A DNA stretch of 64,000 nucleotides from an uncultured Planctomycetota bacterium. GTDB taxonomy: Bacteria; Planctomycetota; Brocadiia; CAIUPP01. Made by a program: the position numbers and the translations under genes. The notes below the pieces were generated by a model. The model was not told the DNA's origin and made no database searches. It saw nothing but the letters and a program-made list of their open reading frames with translations. The stretch is from positions 1 to 64,000 of the forward strand of contig CAIUPP010000054.1 of assembly GCA_903901045.1 (NCBI GenBank), read 5' to 3'. Positions 42,167-51,479 of this stretch are shown piece by piece (position 1 is the stretch's first letter; the number at the start of each line of letters is the position of its first letter).

Positions 42167-43446
42167 CCACGCTGCTGATCCGACAGGGGCGCGTGCTGGA
42201 CCCCTCGACCGGCGAAGATCGCGTGCGCGACCTCTGGGTGCTGGATCGCCGCATCGCCCCCGCCGGTTATTCCGCCCCCGCCGCCGATGAGACCATCGAG
42301 GCTGCCGGCCTGCTCGTCATGCCCGGCCTCGTGGACGTCCACGTGCACCTGCGCGAGCCGGGGAATGAGCAGGCCGAAACGATCGAGAGCGGCTGCGCCG
42401 CCGCGCTCGCCGGCGGCTTCACCACCATCGCCTGCATGCCCAACACCACCCCCGCGCTCGACAGCGCCGAAATGATCCGCGCCGTAACGGCGAAAGCCGC
42501 CGCCCTGCGCGGGCCGCGCGTCTGCGCAATGGGCGCCGTCACCCTCGGCCGCCAGGGAAAGCAACTCGCCCCGCTCGAAGAGATGGCCGCCGCCGGGGCC
42601 GTCGGCTTCACCGACGACGGCAGCGGCATCCAGGACGAGGCGGTGATCCGCGAAGCGCTCCGGCGCTGCGGCGCGCTCGGGCTGCGCCTGGCCGAGCATT
42701 GCGAAGTCGCCGCACTCTGCGAAGGCGGCGTCATGCACCGCGGCGCCGCCTCGGAGCGCGCCGGGTTGCCCGGAATCCCCTCGCAGGCCGAATCGGCAAT
42801 GGTCGAGCGCGACCTGATCCTGGCCGAGCGACTGCGCTGCCCCGTCCACTTCCAGCACATCAGCGCCGCAGAATCCGTCGACCTCATCCGCCGCGCCAGG
42901 GCCCGTGGCGTGGACGTGACCGCGGAGGTCACCCCGCACCATCTGGCCCTCACCGACGAGGAGGCCGCCCTCGGCGGACCGAATTTCAAAATGAACCCGC
43001 CGCTGCGCTCCGAGCGCGACCGCCAGGCGCTGATCCAGGGCCTCGTCGAAGGCGTCCTCAGCATCATCGCCACCGACCACGCCCCGCACACCGCCGACGC
43101 CAAAGCCAAAGGCTTCCTCAAGGCCCCCTTCGGCGTGATTGGGCTTGAGACGGCCCTGTCGGTGGTCTGGTCGACGCTGGTATCGCCGGGGCGGCTGACT
43201 CCGCTCCAACTGGTCGACCGGATGAGCACCGCCCCGGCGCGCGCCTTCAAACTCAGCGCAGGCACGCTGCAACCCGGCGTCCCCGCCGACGTCACCTTGT
43301 TCGACCCGAACCACGCCTGGGTGGCGGAACCGGAGCGCTTCCTCTCGCGCAGCCGGAACACCCCCTTCGCGGGGCGGCGGCTTTCCGGGCGCACCGTGGC
43401 CATCCTGGTCGGGGGGGAGGTGCGACGCCATGCCGCTCTTCGTTGA
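42163..43446 (+). CDS. pyrC: Dihydroorotase
   Basis: 427 aa from the GTG at 42163, which overlaps the purE stop (GTGA). DVHVHLREPG supplies the metal-binding HxH, GFTTIACMPNTTPALDS and HFQHISAAESVD give further ligands, and ATDHAPHT the catalytic Asp. It is the class I (PyrC/allantoinase type) enzyme of pyrimidine synthesis. It overlaps the following NYN gene by 17 bases. Confidence 0.95.
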   Translation: MTTLLIRQGRVLDPSTGEDRVRDLWVLDRRIAPAGYSAPAADETIEAAGLLVMPGLVDVHVHLREPGNEQAETIESGCAAALAGGFTTIACMPNTTPALDSAEMIRAVTAKAAALRGPRVCAMGAVTLGRQGKQLAPLEEMAAAGAVGFTDDGSGIQDEAVIREALRRCGALGLRLAEHCEVAALCEGGVMHRGAASERAGLPGIPSQAESAMVERDLILAERLRCPVHFQHISAAESVDLIRRARARGVDVTAEVTPHHLALTDEEAALGGPNFKMNPPLRSERDRQALIQGLVEGVLSIIATDHAPHTADAKAKGFLKAPFGVIGLETALSVVWSTLVSPGRLTPLQLVDRMSTAPARAFKLSAGTLQPGVPADVTLFDPNHAWVAEPERFLSRSRNTPFAGRRLSGRTVAILVGGEVRRHAALR

Positions 43447-43951
43447 TGGCTACAACCTCATCTTCGCCGCCTCGCGCAAACTCCCCGGCTTCAACATCGT
43501 CCACACCGAAACCGCCCGCGACAACCTGCTCAGCCTCCTGGCCAAATACAAATCGCTCCATGCCGAGCGCATCATGGTCTTCTTCGACGGCGGCCCCGAG
43601 GCCGCTCATCTGCCCCGCCGCACGATGATCCGCGGGCTCGACGTCCTTTTCAGCAACCCCGGCGTCGACGCCGACGACGACATCAAGTACACCGTCTCCC
43701 ACGACGACAACCCGCGCGGCATTCGCGTCATCACCTCCGACAACGCCATCCGCGTTTTCGTCGAGCGCTGCGGCGCGACCGTCACCGATTCCGGCGAGTT
43801 CCTCAACTCGCTCCAGGAGACGCTGAAAGAGCATTCCCTCCCGCAGGACGAGCCGATGGAGAAGTACGAGGGCGGCGCCGCCGGCGAGATGGACTACTGG
43901 CTCAAAGTCTTCGGCACGGACGAGCCGAAGGAAAAGCCGCCTAAGAAATGA
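43430..43951 (+). CDS. YacP-like NYN-domain endoribonuclease
   Basis: 173 aa. The PIN-like NYN fold is clear: LFVDGYNLI (first Asp), RDNLLSLLAKYKS, MVFFDGGPEAAHL and RVITSDNAIRVFVE (SDN acidic pair). B. subtilis YacP/Rae1-type enzymes cleave mRNA at the ribosome. The start lies within the pyrC 3' end. The Lys-rich C-terminus (EPKEKPPKK) may bind RNA. Confidence 0.88.
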   Translation: MPLFVDGYNLIFAASRKLPGFNIVHTETARDNLLSLLAKYKSLHAERIMVFFDGGPEAAHLPRRTMIRGLDVLFSNPGVDADDDIKYTVSHDDNPRGIRVITSDNAIRVFVERCGATVTDSGEFLNSLQETLKEHSLPQDEPMEKYEGGAAGEMDYWLKVFGTDEPKEKPPKK

Positions 43952-43976
43952 GCGTTAGCCCTGGATGGTCATCGTA

Positions 43977-44053
43977 GGGGCAAGGCATGCCTTGACCGGG
44001 CTAGAGAGATACCGGAAGCCTCGTTTGTTGTAGGGGTGCAGCATGCTGCGCCC
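43977..44053. repeat. Palindrome A (broken) and B pair
   Basis: A with a damaged right arm (43977-43995, CTTGACC) and B with one change (44033-44053, GGTGCAGCATGCTGCGCCC), 57 bases apart. It lies between the NYN gene and the membrane protein gene. Confidence 0.85.
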
Positions 44054-44145
44054 TTGCCGCAGGGTTCATGTAACGCGGGCTTGGCCGTGCCTTGAACGTC
44101 GAATCCGTTGAGGCCGCCGGGGAAGATTAGAACGGAGCGCACCTC

Positions 44146-44970
44146 GTGTTAGGCCGCATCGCGACCGGCGCCATTATCCTCTTCTGGCTCGCCATGATGG
44201 GGCTGCTGGCGCAGCGTGAAATCCTGCCCGGCCTCGCTCAGGCCCGTGAGTTGGCCCACACCCCGAACTACCGGCAACTGGAGACGCATGCCGACCTCCC
44301 CCGAATCGACCAGATGGGCATCTACATGGGTGAGCAGCGCATCGGCCAGTCCGTCACCACCGTGATCAAAGAGGAGCAGGACAACGAGCTGCAAATCCGC
44401 AACCGCACCGACGTGCGCCTCGGTCTGGCCGGCGGCATCCCGCTGCTCTCGAAGTTCATGGCCGTCGAGTTGCACCTCAAATTCACCGCGCACGTCGTCG
44501 ACGCCCGGCTCCTGAACTTCAACATGGTCGTCACCGTCGGCGGGGAGGAACCGTACGCCGTCGTGGACGGCTTCGTCGTCGGCAAGGAACTCACCCTGCG
44601 CATTCGGCAGGGGGGGCAGACGCGCGTCCAGACCATTCCCTTCGACCCGCAGCAGATGATCTCCGCCAACCTCATGCCCGCCCTCGCCCCCGCCAAGCTT
44701 CGCGTCGGGGAGACGTGGACGATGCGGAGCATGGACATACAATCCATGGCGCTGCGCGACGCGGTCGCCACCGTGCGCAGCCGCGAGCAGGTCAAAATCG
44801 GCGGGCAGATGCGCGACGCCTTCGTCATCGACGTCCCCAGCGCTCCCGGCAGCAGCGAGAGCTTCACCGTGTGGGTGTCGCCCGAGGGGGAAGTGCTCAT
44901 GCAGAAATTCCTGGGCTTCCGCCTCGAACGCGAAGAGCCCGTTCCGGAAAAGGACAGCGCCAAACCATGA
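44146..44970 (+). CDS. Exported/anchored protein of unknown function linked to ABC exporter
   Basis: 274 aa, GTG start. One N-terminal membrane helix (IATGAIILFWLAMMGLLA) is followed by a beta-rich extracytoplasmic domain (GIYMGEQRIGQSVTTV, DARLLNFNMVVTVGGEEPYAVVDG, VWVSPEGEVLMQKFLGFRLER). It resembles DUF3108/transglutaminase-associated beta proteins only loosely. Its stop overlaps the ABC ATPase start (ATGA), so it is probably a partner of that transporter. Confidence 0.7.
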   Translation: MLGRIATGAIILFWLAMMGLLAQREILPGLAQARELAHTPNYRQLETHADLPRIDQMGIYMGEQRIGQSVTTVIKEEQDNELQIRNRTDVRLGLAGGIPLLSKFMAVELHLKFTAHVVDARLLNFNMVVTVGGEEPYAVVDGFVVGKELTLRIRQGGQTRVQTIPFDPQQMISANLMPALAPAKLRVGETWTMRSMDIQSMALRDAVATVRSREQVKIGGQMRDAFVIDVPSAPGSSESFTVWVSPEGEVLMQKFLGFRLEREEPVPEKDSAKP

Positions 44971-45698
44971 TCGAGTTCCTCGGCGTCACCAAGCGCTTCG
45001 GCCCGAAGGTCGCGGTGGAGCATCTGGACCTGACCATCCCCAAGGGGGAGTTCTTCGCCTTCCTCGGCCCGAACGGCGCGGGCAAAACCACCAGCATCAA
45101 GGTGCTCGTCGGGCTGCTGCATCCCGATGAAGGCAGCGCGCGCGTCTGCGGCTACGACGTCGCCACGCAGCCCGTGGAAGCCAAGTCGAGAGTGAGCTAT
45201 GTGCCTGACCAGCCATATCTTTATGACAAGCTGTCCGGCCGGGAGTTCCTGGACTTCGTCGCGCGTCTCTATCGCCTGGACCAGCGTGCCGCCGAGCGGC
45301 GCATCGCCGAACTGGCCGAGCAACTGGACTTCGGCGACTTCATGGACGAACTGACCGAGGGCTACTCCCACGGCATGAAACAGCGCGTCGTGATCGCCGC
45401 CGCGCTGCTCCACGAGCCGGAAGTCATGGTCGTGGACGAGCCAATGGTCGGCCTGGATCCGCGCAGCATGCGCGTGGTGAAGGACATCCTGCGCGCGCGC
45501 TCGCGCGCCGGCGCCACCATCTTCATGAGCACCCACACCCTGGCCGTGGCCGAGGAACTGGCCGACCGCATCGGCATCATCAACCATGGCCGCCTGATCG
45601 CCCTGGGCAGCCAGGCCGACCTGCACCGCGCCGCCGGCAGGGAGGAAGGCTTGGAGGAACTCTTCCTGCGCCTCACCGCCGAAGAAGAGGAGGCGTAG
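44967..45698 (+). CDS. ABC transporter ATP-binding protein (ABC-2 type)
   Basis: 243 aa from the ATG at 44967. Walker A GPNGAGKT, a variant signature YSHGMKQR in place of LSGGQ, Walker B VMVVDEPMVGLDP, H-loop STHT. The signature variant is common in ABC-2 exporters. It lies between the unknown anchored protein and its permease (2-base gap). Confidence 0.93.
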   Translation: MIEFLGVTKRFGPKVAVEHLDLTIPKGEFFAFLGPNGAGKTTSIKVLVGLLHPDEGSARVCGYDVATQPVEAKSRVSYVPDQPYLYDKLSGREFLDFVARLYRLDQRAAERRIAELAEQLDFGDFMDELTEGYSHGMKQRVVIAAALLHEPEVMVVDEPMVGLDPRSMRVVKDILRARSRAGATIFMSTHTLAVAEELADRIGIINHGRLIALGSQADLHRAAGREEGLEELFLRLTAEEEEA

Positions 45699-45700
45699 GG

Positions 45701-47386
45701 ATGGGGCTGGCGCTGCTATTCCAGATGCGTTGGCGAATCTTCCGCAACGCCGTGCGCTCCCTCCGCGGCCAGTCCGGCTTTAAGATCGTCGTCATCCTCC
45801 TCTCCGCCGCGCTCCTCTGGGGCGGGCTCTTCATGCTCTTCCTGAGCGGCTTCCGCTTCCTCAGTTCCGACACCCTCATGGACTTCCGCGCGCTCGTCAT
45901 CGGCGTCATGTTCGCCGTCTTCTTCCTTTCGCTCTTCGTCATGCTCGTCTTCAGCAACGGCATCATCGCCTACGGCTCGCTCTTCCGGTCGGAGGAGACC
46001 GCCTTTCTCCTGGCGCGCCCCTTCAAACCGGCGCACATCTTCCTTTTCAAACTCTCCGATGCGCTCCTGTTCAGCTCCTGGGCCTTCATCTTCCTGGCCA
46101 TGCCCATCATCGTCGCCCTCGGCGTCGCCGAAAAATCCCCCTGGTACTATTACCCCGTGGCCGGCCTCTTCTTCGGCGTATTCGCGCTGCTCCCCGCGGC
46201 GGTCGGCGGGCTGGTCACCCTTCTCGTGGCGCGCTTCATCACGCACTCCCCGCGCCGCGTGCTCATCCTGCTGGCCGTCCTCGTCGCCATTCCCCTCGCC
46301 ACGTGGGGGCTGGACCTGGCCCGGCAGTTGAATGTCGGCATGCGGGTGGGGGAGGGCTGGATGCAGAACGTGCTGGGCCGCCTCCAGGCCAGCGAGAGCC
46401 CGCTGCTGCCGAGCTTCTGGATCAGCGACGGCATCCGCAGCCTGAGCCAGGGGCATTTCTCCGATGCCCTCTACCGTTTCGCCCTGCTCCTGAGCACCGC
46501 GCTGTTCCTCGGCATGCTGGCGGTGCATGCCGCCCGCTGGTGGTACATCACCGCCTACCATCGCAACCAGGCGCTGCCGCGCAAGCGCAAGGGGCGCGTC
46601 AGCCGCCAGATCTACCGCCTCCTCGAATCCTCCCTCGTCGGCATCCGCCACGAAATGCGCATCCTCATCGTCAAAGACGTCAAGAACTTCCTCCGCGACC
46701 CCGTCCAGTGGTCGCAGATACTCATCTTCTTCGGCCTTCTCGGGGTGTACTTCATCAACATCCGCAGGCTGCACTACGACCTCGGTGCGGCGTTCTGGCA
46801 GAACCTCATCAGCCTGCTCAACCTCGTGGCCACCAGCCTGACGCTCAGCACCTTTACCAGCCGCTTCATCTTCCCGCAACTCAGCCTGGAGGGGCGCAAG
46901 TTCTGGATTCTGGGGTTGCTCCCCATCAAGCGCCGCGACATCCTCATGGGCAAATTCTGGTTCGCCTTCGCCGGCTCGCTCCTCCTGAGCGAATCCCTCA
47001 TCCTCCTCAGCGACACCATGATCGGCGTCTCGCGGCCCGTGCTCCTCCTGCATGTCGTCACCGTGCTTCTGATCTCCGCAGGACTCTCGGCGCTGGCCGT
47101 GGGCGTGGGGGCGCTCTACCCCAACTTGCGCGAGGAGAACCCGTCGAAAATCGTCAGCGGCTTCGGCGGCACCCTGAACCTCGTATTGAGCATCCTGCTG
47201 GTGACGCTGATGGTGGGGCTGCTCGCCGCGCCGTATCACCTGCTGCAGATGTTTCCGGGGCAGGACGTGGAACTGCTGGAGAAGATCTTCGAGCCCGCCC
47301 GCTGGCTCGCGTTCGTCCTGGCCGGCCTGGCCATTGCTCTGCCGTTGATACTCGGGCTCAGAGCGTTTGAAAAGCTCGAAACGTAA
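45701..47386 (+). CDS. ABC-2-type permease
   Basis: 561 aa with about 11-12 membrane helices, long for an ABC-2 permease, and containing a soluble middle (~285-340 and ~400). It starts two bases after the ATPase stop. Substrate is unknown; the preceding anchored protein may supply a periplasmic part. No classical DrrB/CcmB signature recognised. The C-terminal end is followed by an inverted repeat (47397-47491). Confidence 0.82.
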   Translation: MGLALLFQMRWRIFRNAVRSLRGQSGFKIVVILLSAALLWGGLFMLFLSGFRFLSSDTLMDFRALVIGVMFAVFFLSLFVMLVFSNGIIAYGSLFRSEETAFLLARPFKPAHIFLFKLSDALLFSSWAFIFLAMPIIVALGVAEKSPWYYYPVAGLFFGVFALLPAAVGGLVTLLVARFITHSPRRVLILLAVLVAIPLATWGLDLARQLNVGMRVGEGWMQNVLGRLQASESPLLPSFWISDGIRSLSQGHFSDALYRFALLLSTALFLGMLAVHAARWWYITAYHRNQALPRKRKGRVSRQIYRLLESSLVGIRHEMRILIVKDVKNFLRDPVQWSQILIFFGLLGVYFINIRRLHYDLGAAFWQNLISLLNLVATSLTLSTFTSRFIFPQLSLEGRKFWILGLLPIKRRDILMGKFWFAFAGSLLLSESLILLSDTMIGVSRPVLLLHVVTVLLISAGLSALAVGVGALYPNLREENPSKIVSGFGGTLNLVLSILLVTLMVGLLAAPYHLLQMFPGQDVELLEKIFEPARWLAFVLAGLAIALPLILGLRAFEKLET

Positions 47387-47396
47387 ACGGATGATT

Positions 47397-47491
47397 GGCG
47401 ATTTGCGATTACTGAATTGCGAATTACGATTGACGGATCGTGGCGGGATGGGCTCTCAGGCGCGGGGCAGGCTTTGAAATCGCAAATCGCC
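47397..47491. repeat. GGCGATTTGCGATT inverted-repeat element
   Basis: A 14-bp perfect inverted repeat at 47397-47410 and 47478-47491. The interior has TGCGAATTACGATTG. The vocabulary overlaps with the element at 9487-9607. It sits at the convergent junction of the ABC permease and lptG genes. Confidence 0.78.
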
Positions 47492-47492
47492 G

Positions 47493-48581
47493 TTACGAAT
47501 GGATCGCGTCCAGCATATACAACCCGATCCCCCCGAAAATAATCAGCGGCAGGAACGCCGCCACGGAGGGGGGCAGCATCGACATCTGGCCCAGCTTCGC
47601 GCAGAAGAACTGCACCGCGTAGAAGACCATGGCGATGATCACGCACACGCCCGTCCCCAGCATGCGGCTGCGCTGGATGCGCTCATGCCCGACCACGAAC
47701 GGGATTCCCAGCGCCATCAGCACGATCCCCGAGAAGGGATACGCCAGCCGCTGGTAGTACTCCACCAGCAGCGGGTGAAGCCGGGATGCCTTATCCCCGC
47801 TGTCCGACTCGGTATCCTGCTGAATCGTTGCCATCATCCGGCGCAGCACCTTGATGGGGCGCACATCCGCCGGGAGCAATTCCGTCTCCAGGTCGCGCGG
47901 GCGCATCGAGCTCTTCCACAGCATCTCCGGGACGGAAGTCTCCCCCTTCAGCACCGCCTTCTTCAGCAGCCATCCGCCGGGGGCCGCTTCCGCCTCCGCC
48001 GCCGTCGCGCGTTCCGAGGAGCCGTCCGGCAGCTTCTTCACGATCAGCACATTCCGCGCCTTGTGGCGCGTCGTGTTGTACCGCAGGCTGAACAGCGTAT
48101 CCTCCGACTCCCAGAGCATCACCACCTGCTCGTAGACCTCGCCGTGCCCCGTCCACTCCTGCATCGCCGGCCGCGCAATGCGCTCGACCGGCGGCACCAG
48201 CATCTCGCGGTTCGCCAGCCCCAGCAGGGCGATCACCACCCCCAGCGCGTAAATGGGGGTCAGAATGCGCCAGAAGCTCAGCCCGCTCGCCTTCATCGCT
48301 GTGATTTCATTGTTCCCCGTCAACTGGCTGACGCCGTACGACGCCCCCACCAGCATCGCGATCGGCAGCACCGGCGCCAGGAAGGTCGGTATGCGCAGCA
48401 AGTAAATCTTCCCGATGCGCCCCATCGCCTCCGTGAAGCTCCCCGCCTCCCTGAGAAACTCCGGCAGGGAACTGAACGCGTCGGCCACCAGGTACAGCCC
48501 CACGATCGCCATCGTGGCCAGCAGGAAGGGGGCCATGAACCCCCGTCCGATATACCGGTCCAGTTTCCCCAGGATGTTCAC
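47493..48581 (-). CDS. lptG: LptG-type YjgP/YjgQ permease
   Basis: 362 aa from the GTG at 48581, whose GTGA overlaps the lptF stop. The YjgP/YjgQ fold: membrane spans at the N-terminus (~15-110), a beta-jellyroll periplasmic domain (~115-245, LMLWESEDTLFSLRYN...), three more spans at the C-terminus (~280-360). With LptF and an ATPase LptB it extracts LPS from the inner membrane. LptB and LptC are not in the window. Confidence 0.87.
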   Translation of the reverse strand: MNILGKLDRYIGRGFMAPFLLATMAIVGLYLVADAFSSLPEFLREAGSFTEAMGRIGKIYLLRIPTFLAPVLPIAMLVGASYGVSQLTGNNEITAMKASGLSFWRILTPIYALGVVIALLGLANREMLVPPVERIARPAMQEWTGHGEVYEQVVMLWESEDTLFSLRYNTTRHKARNVLIVKKLPDGSSERATAAEAEAAPGGWLLKKAVLKGETSVPEMLWKSSMRPRDLETELLPADVRPIKVLRRMMATIQQDTESDSGDKASRLHPLLVEYYQRLAYPFSGIVLMALGIPFVVGHERIQRSRMLGTGVCVIIAMVFYAVQFFCAKLGQMSMLPPSVAAFLPLIIFGGIGLYMLDAIHS

Positions 48582-50398
48582 CGGCGCACTCCCCAGATCA
48601 TCAGGCCCAGTCCCATCGCTCCCACCGCGATATTCGGCGCCCACTCGGCGATCCGCGCCGGAAGGAAGGCGTCCGAATCCAGCATCTGCCCGATCATCGC
48701 CAGCGGATAGTACACCGCCAGCACCGCGCCGAACGAAAGCAGGAAAGCCATGATCACGTTCCCGCGGCGCGAGAGGATCCCCAGCGGGATTCCCATCAGG
48801 ACGAAGACGAACGTCGCCATCGACCCCGCGTTGCGCGACTCGAAGTCGCTGTCCGCCTCCAGGTACATCTCCCAGGTCCGCAAGTTGTCGCACTGCTGGC
48901 GCAACAGCGTGTACTGCGCCAGCGCCTGCTTCACCTTGTCATCCAGTTCCTCGGCGAACTTGCGCGCTGTCTCCTGCGCCGCCACCTTCTCGTCGCGCTT
49001 GGTCGTCGCCGCGGTCCACTCCCCCTGCGCCTTGTCCAGCGAGGCCGTGACCGCCTTGAAGCGGTCCTGCACGTCCGAGGCCTGCTTCGTCAGCGTCGCG
49101 CTCTCCTGGTCGATCCCCGCCAACTGAGCCTCGGCTCCCTCCCCCTGCTCCGCCTCCTTGCGCTGGGTCGCCAGGTCGTCGATCTGCCTCTGCAAATCCT
49201 CCAGCCGCGTCTTCGCCTCCTGCACCTGCCGCGCCTGCTGGTCGCGCGCCGTCTGCGTCGAAGCCACCAGCGTCTGCGCCTGTGCCACCGCCGTCCGCGC
49301 CGCCTCCAGCCGCGTCTGGCGCAGCGTCTGCTCGCGCTTCAGCGTCGTGTAACTGCGGTTCGCCGTGTCCGTCGCCTTCTCAATCTGCTTGCGGCGGCTC
49401 TTGGGGCGTTTCACGCCGTTGTAAGCGCCCGCCCGGCGCTTTTCCGCCATGGTCTTCGCCAGTCGCGCGCGCAACTCGATCAGATTGGTCGGCGTGGCCT
49501 GCCTGGCCTGCTTCGCAGCGGCCGCGGCGGATGGCGCTGCCGCCGCCGTTGGACCGGCCGCAGTCGCCGCTGCGGGCGCGCGCGCCGCCGGCGTCGCGGC
49601 GACGGGTGCGGGGGCGGCCTTCTTGTCCGACATCCAGTCCGTCAGCGGAAGATACTTCGGGCGCACGTCGGAAGAGTCCTTGTCGTCGTCACCGTACAGC
49701 GGAATCGTCAGCTTCAACTGGCCGAAGTGCGACGGCTTCTCCTTCTCCGTATCGTTCAGGACGGGGTGATAGATATCCACATCCTTGAGCAACAGGGCCA
49801 CCTGGGTGTTGTCCTCGCTCATCGCGAAGCTCCCCTCGTTCGCCCGGATGACGCGGACCGGGAAGCTGCTCACAAACTCGATCACCGCGACGTTGTGCCA
49901 GACCCGCGTGCGTTCGTCGATGGAGCCGATGTACACCGAATAGCGCCCGATCTTCTGCACCTTCCCGCCGGCCAGCGTGCCCAGGTACTCGCCCACCAGT
50001 TCCTTCCCCGCCGTGCGGACGTGGTTGAGCGACCAGGGGAGCAGGTAATGGTTCAGGTAGAAAGTGCCCCCGCACACCATCAGCGCCAGGATCAGCGGGG
50101 GGAAGATCACCGAGTTCAGGTTCACGCCGCTGCAGCGGATGGCATTGATTTCATTGCTTCCGCTGAGCCTTCCGAAGACGAACACCGATCCCAGCAGGAA
50201 GGCGCACGGCAGCGCATAGGGCAGGCTCATCGTCGCCGCGTAGGGGAGCACGCTGTATAATTGCAGCACGTTCAGCCCGCGGCGCATCAGCGAAAGCGAC
50301 ATCCCCACAAAGATCACCGCCGTCAACGCCACCGCGGAGATGAGGGCGACGCGAAGCATCTCGCGCAGCACGTACCATTGCAGCCTGGCGGGTATCAA
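48578..50398 (-). CDS. lptF: LptF-type YjgP/YjgQ permease with large coiled-coil insert
   Basis: 606 aa, about 250 longer than usual LptF (~360). N-terminal spans (~15-40, 50-75, 95-120) and a jellyroll (~135-250) look normal (GRLSGSNEINAIRCSGVN). Residues ~261-305 are Ala/Pro-rich, and ~306-505 are a long charged coiled coil (LRQTRLEAARTAVAQAQTLV, RLEDLQRQIDDLATQRKEAE). Three terminal spans (~527-605) then complete the fold. The insert sits in the loop after the jellyroll on the membrane-proximal side. First gene of the lptF-lptG pair. Confidence 0.88.
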   Translation of the reverse strand: MIPARLQWYVLREMLRVALISAVALTAVIFVGMSLSLMRRGLNVLQLYSVLPYAATMSLPYALPCAFLLGSVFVFGRLSGSNEINAIRCSGVNLNSVIFPPLILALMVCGGTFYLNHYLLPWSLNHVRTAGKELVGEYLGTLAGGKVQKIGRYSVYIGSIDERTRVWHNVAVIEFVSSFPVRVIRANEGSFAMSEDNTQVALLLKDVDIYHPVLNDTEKEKPSHFGQLKLTIPLYGDDDKDSSDVRPKYLPLTDWMSDKKAAPAPVAATPAARAPAAATAAGPTAAAAPSAAAAAKQARQATPTNLIELRARLAKTMAEKRRAGAYNGVKRPKSRRKQIEKATDTANRSYTTLKREQTLRQTRLEAARTAVAQAQTLVASTQTARDQQARQVQEAKTRLEDLQRQIDDLATQRKEAEQGEGAEAQLAGIDQESATLTKQASDVQDRFKAVTASLDKAQGEWTAATTKRDEKVAAQETARKFAEELDDKVKQALAQYTLLRQQCDNLRTWEMYLEADSDFESRNAGSMATFVFVLMGIPLGILSRRGNVIMAFLLSFGAVLAVYYPLAMIGQMLDSDAFLPARIAEWAPNIAVGAMGLGLMIWGVRR

Positions 50399-50533
50399 CG
50401 CGCGCTCCGGTGCCCGTGGGTTGCAGGGCCCTTTGTTGGGAAGTATGATTCACACGACGCTGTGGCATCATAGCACCGGCTTCAATTTATTGTCAACGAT
50501 GGCGGGACTGAGGCGTCGGCTCGCCCGCGCGCT

Positions 50534-50583
50534 GTCATTGCGAACACCCCGCCAGCGGCGGGGGACGAAGCAATCTCTTCGCG
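50534..50583. repeat. TCATTGCGAA...GAAGCAATCTC element
   Basis: TGTCATTGCGAACACCCCGC, then CAGCGGCGGGGGACGAAGCA and ATCTCTTCGCG. The same block is at 55906-55957 with few changes. It is a dispersed repeat in the promoter region of the SDR gene. Confidence 0.75.
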
Positions 50584-50608
50584 TCGCGCGGGAAGCGCCA
50601 TTCGGCGT

Positions 50609-50629
50609 AGGGGCGCAGCATGCTGCGCC
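50609..50629. repeat. Single palindrome B
   Basis: GGGCGCAGCATGCTGCGCCC, isolated, upstream of the SDR start. Confidence 0.85.
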
Positions 50630-50674
50630 CTTGTTCGGGCGAACCACGCGTTCCAGACAGGAGGAAATACGGGA

Positions 50675-51391
50675 ATGTCCACACTGGCAGGGAAAGTTGC
50701 CATCGTCACCGGCGCCGGGCGCGGCATCGGCAGGAGCATCGCACTGCGCTTTGCCGCCGCCGGCATCCGCGTCGCCGCCCTGGCCCGCACCGCCGGGGAA
50801 CTGGAGGAAACCGCGCGTCTCGCCGCCAAGGGGAGCATTCTGCCGCTCCCGGCGGATGTCTCCAGCGCCGACTCCCTCCGCCGGGCTGTCGCCGCCGCGC
50901 GCGAACGGCTGGGGCCCATCGACCTCCTCGTCAACAACGCCGGAGTCTACCTCCAGAAACCGTTCATGGAAACCCGCGCCGAAGAATGGACGAACCTCTA
51001 TCAAATCAACGTTCTCGGCGCGGTGCTGTGCGCGCAGGAGATTCTCCCGGAAATGCTCCGGCGCAAGAGCGGGCGCATTATCTTCGTCTGTTCCTCCGCG
51101 AGCCATCGCGGATACCCGAACCAGTCCGCCTACGTCGCCTCCAAGCACGCGCTGCTGGGGATCACCAAAGTGCTGGCCGAGGAAACGCGCGGCAGCGGCG
51201 TCCGCGTGCACGCCCTCTCCCCCGGCGGGGTGAACACTGGCCTCATCGCCGGGCGCAAAGACATCAACCCGGCCGAATACATGGACCCGGAGGACGTCGC
51301 CTCGCTCGCCTTGTTCCTCGCCGGCATGGATGGGACGGGGGTCATCGACGAAGTGGTGATTCGCCGCGCCGGGGCCGACCCGTTCCGCTGA
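50675..51391 (+). CDS. Short-chain dehydrogenase/reductase (FabG-like)
   Basis: 238 aa, with GGAGGAAATA upstream. Classical SDR: cofactor loop TGAGRGIGRSIA, NNAG, the catalytic S in FVCSSASHRG, and Y-x3-K in YVASKHALL. An oxidoreductase of 3-oxoacyl-type or sugar-alcohol substrates; unspecified. It is not obviously part of an operon. Confidence 0.88.
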   Translation: MSTLAGKVAIVTGAGRGIGRSIALRFAAAGIRVAALARTAGELEETARLAAKGSILPLPADVSSADSLRRAVAAARERLGPIDLLVNNAGVYLQKPFMETRAEEWTNLYQINVLGAVLCAQEILPEMLRRKSGRIIFVCSSASHRGYPNQSAYVASKHALLGITKVLAEETRGSGVRVHALSPGGVNTGLIAGRKDINPAEYMDPEDVASLALFLAGMDGTGVIDEVVIRRAGADPFR

Positions 51392-51479
51392 GCGCCGCGA
51401 GGGACGGCGACGGCGTGAACCGCCAAGCCCGGTGCGCAAGCGCACTTGTCGCCAAGAACGGAGGATTGGGGTAACGAGG

